Assembly: GCA_012718985.1 (NCBI GenBank)
Contig: JAAYBG010000029.1
Coordinates: 1-39,453 of the forward strand
Origin: Acholeplasmataceae bacterium
GTDB lineage: Bacteria > Bacillota_I > Bacilli_A > ML615J-28 > CAG-698
Reading direction: 5' to 3'
Length of the DNA: 39,453 bases
Below the pieces are notes generated by a model, which was not told the DNA's origin, did no database searches, and saw nothing but the letters and a program-made list of their open reading frames with translations. Shown here piece after piece: positions 8,995-18,465 of the stretch. Numbering within the stretch: the stretch's first letter is position 1; each line of letters starts with the position of its first letter. Made by a program: the position numbers and the translations under genes.

Positions 8995-10718
8995 TATTTC
9001 CCCTCCCCATTTACAATCAATTGATTCGCATAATCTATTGCTAATCGGGCAACTTCAAAATATAGAAGCGATGTTTGTGTTGCTGTTACAACAATTTCTA
9101 TATCATCTAAATTATCTTGGTTCGAAATAATAGCACCTGGTAGTACATCTTCGGGATGAACACCACTCCAATCTGGATAATATGGATTGGTATAAGACTC
9201 TTGAGCAATGGCATTTGATGAAAAAGCGATTATCTTTCCTTTTTTGTTTAAGGTAACGATGAAGGTGACATCACTTCCATATATGGTAGGACGATGAGCA
9301 ACAATTGTTAGAATCGTATTCTCTTCCTCTACTCTTACATCAGTCAAGTAAGGATACTTAGCATAATTCTCTGCTTCAAAAGCGGTAATTTCATTGGTAT
9401 AGGCGGCTAAATATGCTTCAGAGCGATAAACTTTATCCCTGACTTCAACAATTTTTCCACTTAAATCAACAATGACGATTACTTTTTTATTACCCACATA
9501 AGTAGTATACTCAAAATTCTTATTAACATAATCTTGTTTTACACTAGCTACTTCCACATCCTCTGGGGTGAATGTAACCGTATTGGCATAAGAAATAATT
9601 GGATAACTGCTAATACCAATCAATAATAGGGCAATGGTACCATATCTTAATGCTATTTTTGATTTTTTCGGTTCTATTCTCGTTCTAGCAGCAAGGCGAT
9701 CGATAATGACAGTAAATAAATTCATCACGATAATCGCACTACCAACACCTTCTGGCATATTACTCTTATATCTAAATAGAATAGTTAGCACACCCAATCC
9801 AAACGCAAAAATAATTTTTCCGTTTGGAGTTTTAGGAGTAGTCACTGGTTCTGTTGCCATGAATACAGCCCCGAACATTAAGCCACCGCTCAATATTCCA
9901 AACAATGGGTAACGTAGATCCAAAGCATAGCCATTAAAAGCACCGATAATGTAAGTCAGAATGAATACTGTACCTACATAAATAACGGGCACCTGCCATT
10001 TGATTACCTTTCTTACTACTAAATAAACAAATGCTGCGATGCATAACAAAGCGCTTGTTTCCCCTAAAGATCCCGGTATAGTCCCTAACAAGAAATTACC
10101 CAAATTCCCATAAGAACCTACTAACACGTCAATGCTTGCCAAAGGATTAGCACTAAAATTAGTCATTGGCGTTACTCCCGCCATGATTTCAATTTCCGCT
10201 GGGTTAGCTGATCCGCCATGTTTTACTATTACACCATAATAAGCAGCACTAATAAACAAATAGCCCACTAAAGCTGGATTAAAAACATTATAGCCAAATC
10301 CACCAAATAAAATTTTCCCAATAATAGTTGCGAAAAAGCAACCGATGACTAAAACCCAAATAGGTGTATTTACGGGAAGCATCATCGCTAAGATGATTCC
10401 TGGTATAGGGGCAAATGAGTTTTTTACTTTAATAAACGGTTCTTTATCTTTAAAAAAGTATTTATATGTAATAAATTCCAATAACCAACTGGTAAAACCA
10501 CCAATAAATACAAATGCAAGTGGTTTAATCATTGTCCAAAAGGAAACATCATCAAGGTTGATATAAGGTAATAAGCCATTTTTTACCCACCCAAATAGAA
10601 TGAGAGGAATCAGAGCAATCACCAAATCACGCATAACAATGTCGGTACCATATTTTTTACTATCAGCTTTACGGATAAAAGGTTCTTTTCCCAATAAAAA
10701 TCTTCTTTGTTCTGTCAT
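8994..10718 (-). CDS. rnfD: Electron transport complex subunit RnfD with a long C-terminal extension
   Basis: 574 aa; multi-TM RnfD core (KILFGGFGYNVFNPALVGY, PLFGILSGGLMFGAVFMATEPVTTPKTPNGKIIFAFGLGVLT), then about 210 extra residues after the last core helix. Confidence 0.93.
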   Translation of the reverse strand: MTEQRRFLLGKEPFIRKADSKKYGTDIVMRDLVIALIPLILFGWVKNGLLPYINLDDVSFWTMIKPLAFVFIGGFTSWLLEFITYKYFFKDKEPFIKVKNSFAPIPGIILAMMLPVNTPIWVLVIGCFFATIIGKILFGGFGYNVFNPALVGYLFISAAYYGVIVKHGGSANPAEIEIMAGVTPMTNFSANPLASIDVLVGSYGNLGNFLLGTIPGSLGETSALLCIAAFVYLVVRKVIKWQVPVIYVGTVFILTYIIGAFNGYALDLRYPLFGILSGGLMFGAVFMATEPVTTPKTPNGKIIFAFGLGVLTILFRYKSNMPEGVGSAIIVMNLFTVIIDRLAARTRIEPKKSKIALRYGTIALLLIGISSYPIISYANTVTFTPEDVEVASVKQDYVNKNFEYTTYVGNKKVIVIVDLSGKIVEVRDKVYRSEAYLAAYTNEITAFEAENYAKYPYLTDVRVEEENTILTIVAHRPTIYGSDVTFIVTLNKKGKIIAFSSNAIAQESYTNPYYPDWSGVHPEDVLPGAIISNQDNLDDIEIVVTATQTSLLYFEVARLAIDYANQLIVNGEGK

Positions 10719-10722
10719 GATA

Positions 10723-12024
10723 TTACCTCTTCAATAGCAAAGCTTTTGCCTTTGCAACGCTTTCCGTCAATTCAATTCTCGATGGACAAATATAAGAACA
10801 CAATCCGCATTGCATACATTTTTCTGCGTGATACTCTTTTAATAATTCTTTGTCACCAGCATCCAAAGCATTTTTGATTTGCACTGGTGATAAAAATGCC
10901 GGGCAATTTTCCACGCATTTACCACAGCCTAAACAACTATAAACCGTATCATCGATTAATTTCGGCATGACAATCACACTGGTAAGAGCGCGATTTACAA
11001 CCATCGAATCAAAAGGAATACTCTTACCTGTCATTGGACCACCAGCGATGAAATAAGCTTCGCCTAAATCATCGGTATATCCGCCCATTGATTTAATGAT
11101 ATCATTTAGTTTTGTTCCTATTTTCACATAAACATTTTGAGGATTTTTCAGTCCTCTTCCCGAAATGGTAATCATCTTCTCAACAAGTGGCATATTATAG
11201 GTTACCGCCCTATAAATCGCTAATGCTGTAGCAGCATTATTCACAACTGCACCTACTTCACTTGGTAAATTGTTATAGGTTTTCTTTACAATTCTTTGAA
11301 CAAGATACTTTTCCCAACCAGCAGGATATTCATCCTTCACAAAGAACATATTAATATCTGGTTCCGCATCAAAATATGGCTGCATTTTTTTAATTAATTC
11401 GACTTTGTTTTTCTTGATTGCTAAAAATGCTTTATGGGCATCAACAGCCCTCATGATAAACTTTATTCCGGAGATTAATTCGTCCATTTGATTTTTCATA
11501 ATCGTGTAATTATCGCTGATATAGGGCTCACATTCTACGGCATTAATAATAACCGTATCAATAGGACAATTTCCCATATACTTTACATAAGCAGGAAACC
11601 CGCTTCCTCCAAGACCGACGATTCCACAATCTCTTATTTTTTCAATAATTTGTTCGCTCGTCAGTTCAGAAACATTATTTTCTTTAATACTTTCTACTTT
11701 TGTTTCTAAAAAGTCATTTTTAATTTGTATTGTTGGCACCATTTTCCCTGAACTATGCCACATTTTAGTATCAACTGCAACGACTTCACCGCTCACTGAT
11801 GCGTGAATAGGCGAAGAGAATCTTCCCTTCTTCATGGCAATTAATTGTCCTAGTTTTACTTTTTCACCCACATTGACTAATGCTTCACAAACCGTATCTT
11901 GTTCAACAAGCGGAATGTAAACATATTCAGGGTTTAAGTATTCCCCATAGGGTGTCATAGAAGAGAGTTCTTTATGGCCCTTATGTTCACTAATATATAC
12001 TCCTTTTATTTTTGAAAAAATCAC
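10723..12024 (-). CDS. rnfC: Electron transport complex subunit RnfC (GTG start)
   Basis: 433 aa; GIVGLGGSGFPAYVKY, NAVECEPYISDNYTIM, and ferredoxin motifs CLGCGKCVENCP and CMQCGLCSYICP. Confidence 0.96.
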   Translation of the reverse strand: MIFSKIKGVYISEHKGHKELSSMTPYGEYLNPEYVYIPLVEQDTVCEALVNVGEKVKLGQLIAMKKGRFSSPIHASVSGEVVAVDTKMWHSSGKMVPTIQIKNDFLETKVESIKENNVSELTSEQIIEKIRDCGIVGLGGSGFPAYVKYMGNCPIDTVIINAVECEPYISDNYTIMKNQMDELISGIKFIMRAVDAHKAFLAIKKNKVELIKKMQPYFDAEPDINMFFVKDEYPAGWEKYLVQRIVKKTYNNLPSEVGAVVNNAATALAIYRAVTYNMPLVEKMITISGRGLKNPQNVYVKIGTKLNDIIKSMGGYTDDLGEAYFIAGGPMTGKSIPFDSMVVNRALTSVIVMPKLIDDTVYSCLGCGKCVENCPAFLSPVQIKNALDAGDKELLKEYHAEKCMQCGLCSYICPSRIELTESVAKAKALLLKR

Positions 12025-12053
12025 ATTAATCCTCCGTTCTTTACACCTTTCAT

Positions 12054-12062
12054 ATTATAGCA
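12054..12062 (-). promoter_or_regulatory. Extended -10 promoter of the rnf operon
   Basis: On minus: TGCTATAAT (TGn-TATAAT) about 30 bp upstream of the rnfC start; GGAGG RBS at 12035-12031. Confidence 0.6.
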
Positions 12063-12098
12063 CGAATGAAAAAATATTTCTATTTTTTTTATATATTT

Positions 12099-14402
12099 TT
12101 ATTTTACTAAATCAGCGAGAACCCACAGAAATTTTCCCGTTGTATGTCCCCATATTTCTTTATACACTGCATTATTAATAGTAGGCCAATAAGGCGCATC
12201 GAAATCTTCGTACGTACGAATTCCAACTGGTAAGGCTCCAACCATTTGGCCAGAAAATGCGACATATAACGGATGATAATTATAGCCTTCTCCATACATT
12301 CCTGAAGAAGCAAAAGGGTTCTTTCCTAAAATCCATTCCAATTGATTAATCGCTATTTGATATAATTTCTTATCCTTAAAAAACTGGGCTAATAAGGAAA
12401 CAGCTTTCGTTTTGCTCAACAATGTTGCATGAAATCCTCTTCTTGTAACGGCAATCGGAAACCTCCTTAAATATACATTTTCAGCTAATTGAATCCCTGT
12501 TTTGACCTGCGATTTTAAAATATCTAATGCTTTTTCTGGACTTGATATGGTCCGAGCTATTGTAAAATGATCGATATTTATTTTATCTAAATGATAAACA
12601 TGTCCAGGTAATAGATTATAAGGCGCTATCAAATCACAAGTGGTTAGGATATATTCTCTATATAATTCTAAGCCTTTTTTCCATTTTAAGGAATTAGGAT
12701 GGTTAGGAGCCACTTCAGATAAACGCACCAATCCTTGAATAGGGGTTTGTTCATGGCCGCGATGTTCATAAGATAATAGGTATTGGTGTAGCGGATCTTC
12801 ATAAAAGAAGCCACGAAGAGGCTTATCCCACTCAGGATAATCTTGTTGTTGACAAGCAAGAACATCATCAGCATATTTCAAGCCAGATTTTAGATATTGT
12901 TCATCTTTGGTAAGGGCATATAATTCAGCTGCTGCTAATGCACCTTCTCCTGAGGTTTGAGCGACAATACTTGATCCCCATCTTTTTGTATATATTCCTG
13001 CTTCATATCCCTTTTGACCATAATGAAAATCAGCTTTAGCGGTTCTTAAACACCAATCAGCAAAAATAGGATCTTCTTCCTTAAATAATTTATATGCCAG
13101 CGCTTCTGCTGCAGCCGCACAAAAGTTTTCAAATGGACCATTTTCAGCAGTACTACAAATTACGGTTTGATTATCCGGTGTCAGGATATTGTCTCGCCAA
13201 ATTCGGTAAGATACGGCAAGTGCTCGATTACCATCACCAAAACTCGTTCTCAACAGCCAATTAATTCCCACCTTTGCTTCTTCTAAAAGACGTTGATATA
13301 AGGTTTGATCACTCTCTTTCACCCTCAAAGCTAAATCGATAATCGCATGTGCCATTTCAGCTGTACATATTTCAAATTGCGAAACATCACCTGCATCATG
13401 CCAACCGCCGAAATTAGGAACACTTCTTCCATCCTCATGAATAGTACGACAATTTAAATGACAAGCACTATGGACACCAGGAATATCTTCCCCACATCTT
13501 AATAAGCGAAGGAAATTCATACTTTTCCAAAGCGAAGATAAATATGGATTTTCATTAATTACAAATGGTTTTGTCTTTCGAGTATCAATTTGTAAATAAT
13601 ATTCCCCAGAATTCTTAAATTCCGAAAAATCTAACAAATGAAAATTACCAATATCTGTTGTTATTCGTTGTGGTTTCCCGGTAAATACTACTTTGTTTTC
13701 AACATCATAAAGATAGAATTCTTTGCTATTTGTCTTTTCAACAACAGCGATTTTTTCCGCGTCACAAAAAAAGCCACTATGACAATAAGCAATTCTATCT
13801 TGTGATTCCCAACCTAAATCATAATCAGCTTCGACTTTTTCAACGGCAACTTCATCAATATATACTTTTAACATTGGTTCAGCTTCAGGAGGACAGCCTA
13901 TTAAAAATGGAGTAATGCTGATTTTCTTTACTTTGTCGCGATGGATGCGCTCTACTTCCCAGATAACATGATTCCATTGATTAGGGAGTAAACTAGGAGC
14001 ATGAAGAACTTCTTCACCCGTATTCCCAAAAGTAAAGTGAAAATAAAAATTATGATATCCAACAGCATCAATATATATCCAAATCGACACCCGATTATAT
14101 TCTGATAAATCTTGTTCAGGAAAATTGATTACGACCCCACAACTAGGGCGGGGCGATATGTTTTCAATCTTTGTATTTGTTGTGATTAAAAGACTACTTT
14201 GACTATTTTTCTTGACGTTTTGATCAATTTCGATTGTCGCTTGACCGTGTAAGGTGACATTTTCTAAGTTTTGACCACTATAGAGCACTTTTCTTTTTAA
14301 TACTTTTTTTTCTTGCCACCGCTTCTCGGCACAATTAGAAAAATCGTCTTTCATCTCTTTATGAGCAGCTAGACTACTCTTTATTAATTCTTCGACTTTC
14401 AA
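12099..14402 (-). CDS. Glycoside hydrolase family 9-type protein (cellulase-like) with CelD_N-like Ig domain and N-terminal jelly-roll-like domain
   Basis: 767 aa; GGWHDAGDVSQFEICTAEMAHAIIDLAL matches the GH9 DAGD region; QLEWILGKNPFASSGMYGEGYNYHPLYV matches the GH9 ILGKNP region. TTG start with AGGAGG RBS. No signal peptide visible. Confidence 0.85.
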   Translation of the reverse strand: MKVEELIKSSLAAHKEMKDDFSNCAEKRWQEKKVLKRKVLYSGQNLENVTLHGQATIEIDQNVKKNSQSSLLITTNTKIENISPRPSCGVVINFPEQDLSEYNRVSIWIYIDAVGYHNFYFHFTFGNTGEEVLHAPSLLPNQWNHVIWEVERIHRDKVKKISITPFLIGCPPEAEPMLKVYIDEVAVEKVEADYDLGWESQDRIAYCHSGFFCDAEKIAVVEKTNSKEFYLYDVENKVVFTGKPQRITTDIGNFHLLDFSEFKNSGEYYLQIDTRKTKPFVINENPYLSSLWKSMNFLRLLRCGEDIPGVHSACHLNCRTIHEDGRSVPNFGGWHDAGDVSQFEICTAEMAHAIIDLALRVKESDQTLYQRLLEEAKVGINWLLRTSFGDGNRALAVSYRIWRDNILTPDNQTVICSTAENGPFENFCAAAAEALAYKLFKEEDPIFADWCLRTAKADFHYGQKGYEAGIYTKRWGSSIVAQTSGEGALAAAELYALTKDEQYLKSGLKYADDVLACQQQDYPEWDKPLRGFFYEDPLHQYLLSYEHRGHEQTPIQGLVRLSEVAPNHPNSLKWKKGLELYREYILTTCDLIAPYNLLPGHVYHLDKINIDHFTIARTISSPEKALDILKSQVKTGIQLAENVYLRRFPIAVTRRGFHATLLSKTKAVSLLAQFFKDKKLYQIAINQLEWILGKNPFASSGMYGEGYNYHPLYVAFSGQMVGALPVGIRTYEDFDAPYWPTINNAVYKEIWGHTTGKFLWVLADLVK

Positions 14403-14426
14403 TGATTTTCCTCCTATTTAGTGTAT

Positions 14427-14455
14427 ATTATACATCGTTTCCCTCTTAAAGTAAA
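14427..14455 (-). promoter_or_regulatory. Sigma-A-type promoter of the GH9 gene
   Basis: On minus: TTTACT (14455-14450), 17 bp, TATAAT (14432-14427). Confidence 0.7.
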
Positions 14456-14463
14456 TGCTTCCT

Positions 14464-14500
14464 AGTAAAAAAACAGCCTTTTTTAAAAGCTGTTGTTTTA
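14464..14500 (-). terminator. Terminator of the phoH-ybeY-cdd-era-recO operon
   Basis: On minus: ACAGCTTTTaaAAAAGGCTGTTTTTTT hairpin with U-tract just after recO. Confidence 0.8.
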
Positions 14501-14508
14501 ATATTTTT

Positions 14509-15246
14509 TTATTTGATAATCTTACCGAGAATACTGCGGGCACTACTAACATAACCAAGAAAATATTCATAGTAAGCATCTAAAAATTCATTAATCATAG
14601 CCGTATGATTAGGTAGTTGTGCCAATAATTCATCATTAATTTGTTCTATTTTGATATTGTACAGCGTTTGTAATGTTCTTACATAATCTCCTCGATAAAT
14701 CTTTTTTTCATCGCCTGTACATTCCTTACATTTCATTCCTCCACTGTAAAAATCAAAAAACATCAAATCTTCCTTTTTCCCACAGGCAATGCATTTAGAA
14801 AATGTCGGACCAACTCCTAATAAGAATAAAAGTTTTAAACGAAAAATAATTTCATAATAGTGCTCATATTTGGTACTTTCTAATTTTGTTAGGACAAGAT
14901 CAAGGAAGGAAAACAAAGTGGAAAAATCATCGATATGGTCATTTAAATGATAGGTGATATCGAGGATTACCAAGGCGCTTGCCAATTTAGAGGTGTTTTC
15001 TTTAATCTTTATATAGGTATTCACTACCGTTCCAGTTGTCAGGATATCAAAGGAATTGCGTTTGCTTTTACTGATATTAAACCCGATTTTTGTTAGAATT
15101 TGTGAATAACTATAATTCTTACTTCTCAATTTGCTAGAAGCTCGAGCTAGACAAGTATGAGTTCCTTTGGCACTTATGATAGTCAATATTTTCGAGTTTT
15201 CCAGATATTTATTCGCCTTTATCACGATTCCTTCTTCTAATTCCAT
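14509..15246 (-). CDS. recO: DNA repair protein RecO
   Basis: 245 aa; N-terminal EEGIVIKANKYLENSKILTIISAKGTHTCLARAS OB-fold; CIACGKKEDL...GGMKCKEC zinc site; follows era. Confidence 0.93.
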   Translation of the reverse strand: MELEEGIVIKANKYLENSKILTIISAKGTHTCLARASSKLRSKNYSYSQILTKIGFNISKSKRNSFDILTTGTVVNTYIKIKENTSKLASALVILDITYHLNDHIDDFSTLFSFLDLVLTKLESTKYEHYYEIIFRLKLLFLLGVGPTFSKCIACGKKEDLMFFDFYSGGMKCKECTGDEKKIYRGDYVRTLQTLYNIKIEQINDELLAQLPNHTAMINEFLDAYYEYFLGYVSSARSILGKIIK

Positions 15247-15263
15247 TGCTTCTCCTCTAAAAC

Positions 15264-16178
15264 TTATTTTTGTTCTTCGAAAAAGTAACCCATTCTACGT
15301 AATTGTGTTTTTTTATTACGCCAGTTTTCTTCTACCTTTACCCATAATTCGAGATATACTTTTTGACCAACAATTTTTACAATATCTTTACGTGCTTGTG
15401 TTCCAATCTCTTTAATCATCGTTCCTTCACTACCGATAATAATCTTTTTTTGAGAAGGACGTTCGACATAAATAGTTGCCCGGATATTCAACAAATCAGG
15501 ATTTACTTCATCCTTTTCCATCTCTTCAACAACCACTGCCACTGAATGGGGAACTTCTTGTTCTGTCAAGGTTAAGACTTTTTCACGAATGATTTCAGCG
15601 ATGATAAACACTTCAGGACAATCGCTTACCTGATCTTCCGGATAATATTTTGGTCCTGCTTCCAACTGATTACTGATATTTTCAAGAAGCAAATCTACAT
15701 TATCCCCTTGTAAAGCACTAATATAAAAAGTCTCTTCAAAAGGAAAGTTTTTTTGAAACTGAACAACATTTTCCAATAAACGATTTTTATTTTTGATTAA
15801 ATCGATTTTATTCACAACAAGAAAAACAGGGGTACTCATTTTCTTTAATAATTCTAGAACAAATTCGTCTCCTTTTCCATAGTTCCTGGTCCCATCAATA
15901 ATTAATAAAATCAAATCAACATCAGATAATGTTGATATTGATTCTTTATTCATATAATTACCCAGTTCATGTTGTGGTTTGTGAATTCCTGGGGTATCAA
16001 TAAAAATGATTTGTTCTTCCTCTGTGGTATAAATTCCTCTAATTTGATTTCTAGTTGTTTGCGGTTTTTTGCTTATGATCGATATTTTTCGGCCTAATAT
16101 CTGATTAATAACTGTCGATTTTCCCACATTGGGACGACCAATCAAAGCAACAAAACCTGATTTAAATGTTTTACTCAC
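15264..16178 (-). CDS. era: GTPase Era
   Basis: GRPNVGKSTVINQILGRKISIISKKPQTTRNQIRGIYT, DTPGIHKP, NKID, KH domain IIGSEGTMIKEIGTQARKDI. Confidence 0.98.
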   Translation of the reverse strand: MSKTFKSGFVALIGRPNVGKSTVINQILGRKISIISKKPQTTRNQIRGIYTTEEEQIIFIDTPGIHKPQHELGNYMNKESISTLSDVDLILLIIDGTRNYGKGDEFVLELLKKMSTPVFLVVNKIDLIKNKNRLLENVVQFQKNFPFEETFYISALQGDNVDLLLENISNQLEAGPKYYPEDQVSDCPEVFIIAEIIREKVLTLTEQEVPHSVAVVVEEMEKDEVNPDLLNIRATIYVERPSQKKIIIGSEGTMIKEIGTQARKDIVKIVGQKVYLELWVKVEENWRNKKTQLRRMGYFFEEQK

Positions 16179-16581
16179 GTAAATTATCTCCAGAAAAATG
16201 ATAAGGCAATAAATCAGTAATCCTTACCTTCATAATGTCTTGATTAAGATTAGTTAAGATGATTTCAACATCTTCATTCAGTAACTCAGCCATCACTTGT
16301 CGACAAGCCCCACAAGGAGAAACTGGCTTCTTTGTATTCGCTAATACCAAAAATTTACTGATATCTTCTTGACGATATCCTTGAGAATAGGTATAAAACA
16401 AAGTTGTTCGTTCAGCACAGTTTGACAAACCATAAGAAGCATTTTCAACATTGCTTCCTGCAATTATTTTCCCGTCTTTTAGTAAAACAGCAGCTCCCAC
16501 ATTGAATTTCGAATAAGGAGTATACGCATTTTGATAGGCTTTTAACGCTGCTTGATATAATTGTTCAGTTATTTTATCCAC
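16171..16581 (-). CDS. cdd: Cytidine deaminase
   Basis: 136 aa; YTPYSKFNVGAAVLLKDG, NCAERTTLF, PCGACRQVMAEL zinc motifs. Confidence 0.97.
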   Translation of the reverse strand: MDKITEQLYQAALKAYQNAYTPYSKFNVGAAVLLKDGKIIAGSNVENASYGLSNCAERTTLFYTYSQGYRQEDISKFLVLANTKKPVSPCGACRQVMAELLNEDVEIILTNLNQDIMKVRITDLLPYHFSGDNLRE

Positions 16582-17004
16582 TTATTTTCTCCTATAATTT
16601 AATTTATCTAATATTTTTTCTTGCTCGGCAAACATCTTTTTTTCTGCTTCATCATCTTGATGGTCAAATCCTAATAAATGTAAAATCCCATGAACCAAAA
16701 GAAAAGCAAATTCCCGTTCCACACTGTGATTAAATTGCTTTGCTTGCTCGTAAACTTTATCAATACAAATAAAAATATCTCCCAAGTAATTAGCATTCTC
16801 TTCATCATCTGCTTCGAAAGAGAGAATATCCGTAGCATTATCCCGATTTCGATATTGTTTATTTATTTCTTTTATTTGGTTCAGGTTGACTAATATCAAA
16901 GATATTTTCTTCCTCTTCAGTAATTCCTTTTCAAAATCCTTGATTATTTTTCGATAATCAAAAGTGATTTCCAAGGGATAATGATTGAATAAATTTATTT
17001 TCAT
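16582..17004 (-). CDS. ybeY: Endoribonuclease YbeY (rRNA maturation)
   Basis: 140 aa; NKQYRNRDNATDILSFE, HGILHLLGFDHQDDEAEKKM. Confidence 0.97.
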   Translation of the reverse strand: MKINLFNHYPLEITFDYRKIIKDFEKELLKRKKISLILVNLNQIKEINKQYRNRDNATDILSFEADDEENANYLGDIFICIDKVYEQAKQFNHSVEREFAFLLVHGILHLLGFDHQDDEAEKKMFAEQEKILDKLNYRRK

Positions 17005-18071
17005 TTTTTTGCCTCATACCTTTCGATAATCTTGTAAACCAAAGGATGACGCATAATATCCTGTTTTGCAAAACGAATAATAGCAATATTTTTAATATTT
17101 TCCAATAAATCAATGGCTTCTATCAAACCAGAATAATTCTTGTTTGGTAAATCTATTTGAGTGATATCGCCAGTAACAATCATTTTTGAATTATATCCTA
17201 ATCTTGTTAAGAACATTTTCATTTGTAAGAGGGTGGCATTTTGTGCCTCATCTAAAATAATAATAGCATTTTCTAAGGTTCTTCCTCGCATATAAGCTAA
17301 CGGAGCGACTTCAATAGTCCCTTTTTCAATCAATTTATCAACATTCTCTTTCCCTAAACATTCATATAACCCATCATATAAGGGAATTAAATAAGGATCA
17401 ATTTTTTCCTTTAAATCTCCAGGTAAAAATCCCAATTTTTCTCCCGCCTCAACAACAGGTCTAACCAGGATAATCTTCTTTACTTGGTTAGAGCGAAGTT
17501 GATTAATTGCAAATAATACCGCTAAAAATGTTTTGCCAGTACCCGCTGGTCCGATGGCAAAGGTAATATCATTATCTTCCAATGACTTTATATATATTTT
17601 TTGATTTAAAGTGCGCGGATAAATTGCTCTTCCACTATTGGTAGTGAAAAGGATTGTTTTATCCAGATAGAGTTTTGTTAGATCAACAGGGCTTAACTTA
17701 TCCGTATTATTTAAAATGACCATTACATCTGGCAAAGAAAGATTATCGGTCTTTTCAAAAATTCGTTCAAGAACGGTAAAAATACTTTCAATCTTGTTTT
17801 GATATTCTAACTTATCCTCCGCAATTAATACTTCTCCTTGACGGACAATTATATCTAAACCATATTTTTCTTCAACGGCTTTTAAAAATATATTATCAGG
17901 TCCTAGTATCTTTGCTTCATTTTCTAAGTTGAATATTTTATAAACTGATTGATATTGATTCATAATTTTTCCTAAGAGATACAGAGTATCTTCCTTTCCT
18001 AATGGTAGTAATATTATATCACAAAATATTTTTTTTGTTAATAAGAGAGAAAAAGCATCAGCTATCTTCAA
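17001..18071 (-). CDS. phoH: PhoH family ATPase (start may be ATG at 17963, MNQYQSVYKIF...)
   Basis: ITFAIGPAGTGKTFLAVLFAINQL, RPVVEAGEKLGFLPGDLKEKIDPYL, RGRTLENAIIILDEAQNATLLQMKMFLTRLG. Confidence 0.95.
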   Translation of the reverse strand: MKIADAFSLLLTKKIFCDIILLPLGKEDTLYLLGKIMNQYQSVYKIFNLENEAKILGPDNIFLKAVEEKYGLDIIVRQGEVLIAEDKLEYQNKIESIFTVLERIFEKTDNLSLPDVMVILNNTDKLSPVDLTKLYLDKTILFTTNSGRAIYPRTLNQKIYIKSLEDNDITFAIGPAGTGKTFLAVLFAINQLRSNQVKKIILVRPVVEAGEKLGFLPGDLKEKIDPYLIPLYDGLYECLGKENVDKLIEKGTIEVAPLAYMRGRTLENAIIILDEAQNATLLQMKMFLTRLGYNSKMIVTGDITQIDLPNKNYSGLIEAIDLLENIKNIAIIRFAKQDIMRHPLVYKIIERYEAKK

Positions 18072-18144
18072 ATCAATTTTATTGACTATTTTTTCTTATT
18101 TGATTTGTTCTAAACAATTATATTATACCATATAATGGTAATAA

Positions 18145-18174
18145 ACTAAAAAAAAGCCATAAGGCTTTTTTAGT
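18145..18174. terminator. Terminator after rpsU; stem includes the rpsU stop codon
   Basis: ACTAAAAAAAAGCC-ataa-GGCTTTTTTAGT hairpin with poly-T on minus. Confidence 0.85.
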
Positions 18175-18379
18175 TAGAACGACGATATTGTGTCTTTTTC
18201 ATCGCTCTTTTTTTCATTTTTCTAATATCACTTGGTTTTAAATAATGTTCTCTTTTACGTGCTTCTTGAAGGGTACCGCTTCTAGACACGTCACGTTTAA
18301 AGCGCTTAAGTGTTTCTTCAATTGTTTCGTTTTCTCTAACTATGGTCTTTGGCATTTTTGTCCCTCCTTTCGCACTCAT
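18170..18379 (-). CDS. rpsU: 30S ribosomal protein S21 (likely start ATG at 18355, [10 protein letters not shown]...)
   Basis: [51 protein letters not shown]. Confidence 0.97.
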   Translation of the reverse strand: MSAKGGTKMPKTIVRENETIEETLKRFKRDVSRSGTLQEARKREHYLKPSDIRKMKKRAMKKTQYRRSN

Positions 18380-18391
18380 AATTACTCAAGT

Positions 18392-18420
18392 ATTATACTA
18401 TATTCTTCAAAATAAATCAA
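18392..18420 (-). promoter_or_regulatory. Sigma-A-type promoter of rpsU
   Basis: On minus: TTGATT (18420-18415), 17 bp, TATAAT (18397-18392). Confidence 0.7.
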
Positions 18421-18465
18421 GAAAAAGTTATCTTTTTTTACACCAGACATCTTCTTAGGGCAATT

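Noticed and set aside
1452-10566. Numerous plus-strand ORFs of 60-107 aa in the track (e.g. 3193-3414, 7248-7496, 7835-8158, 9634-9912)
   Set aside because: All lie antisense to well-supported minus-strand genes, with no recognisable domains; chance frames.
12022-12026. AUGUGA start-stop mini-ORF overlapping the GTG start of rnfC
   Set aside because: Probably coincidental; the GGAGG RBS suits the GTG start and there is no further evidence of regulation.
12107-12313. Alternative minus-frame ORFs inside large genes (also 5933-6163, 12686-12874, 33956-34141)
   Set aside because: Out-of-frame shadows of GH9, glyS and the ARH gene; the main frame is clearly coding.
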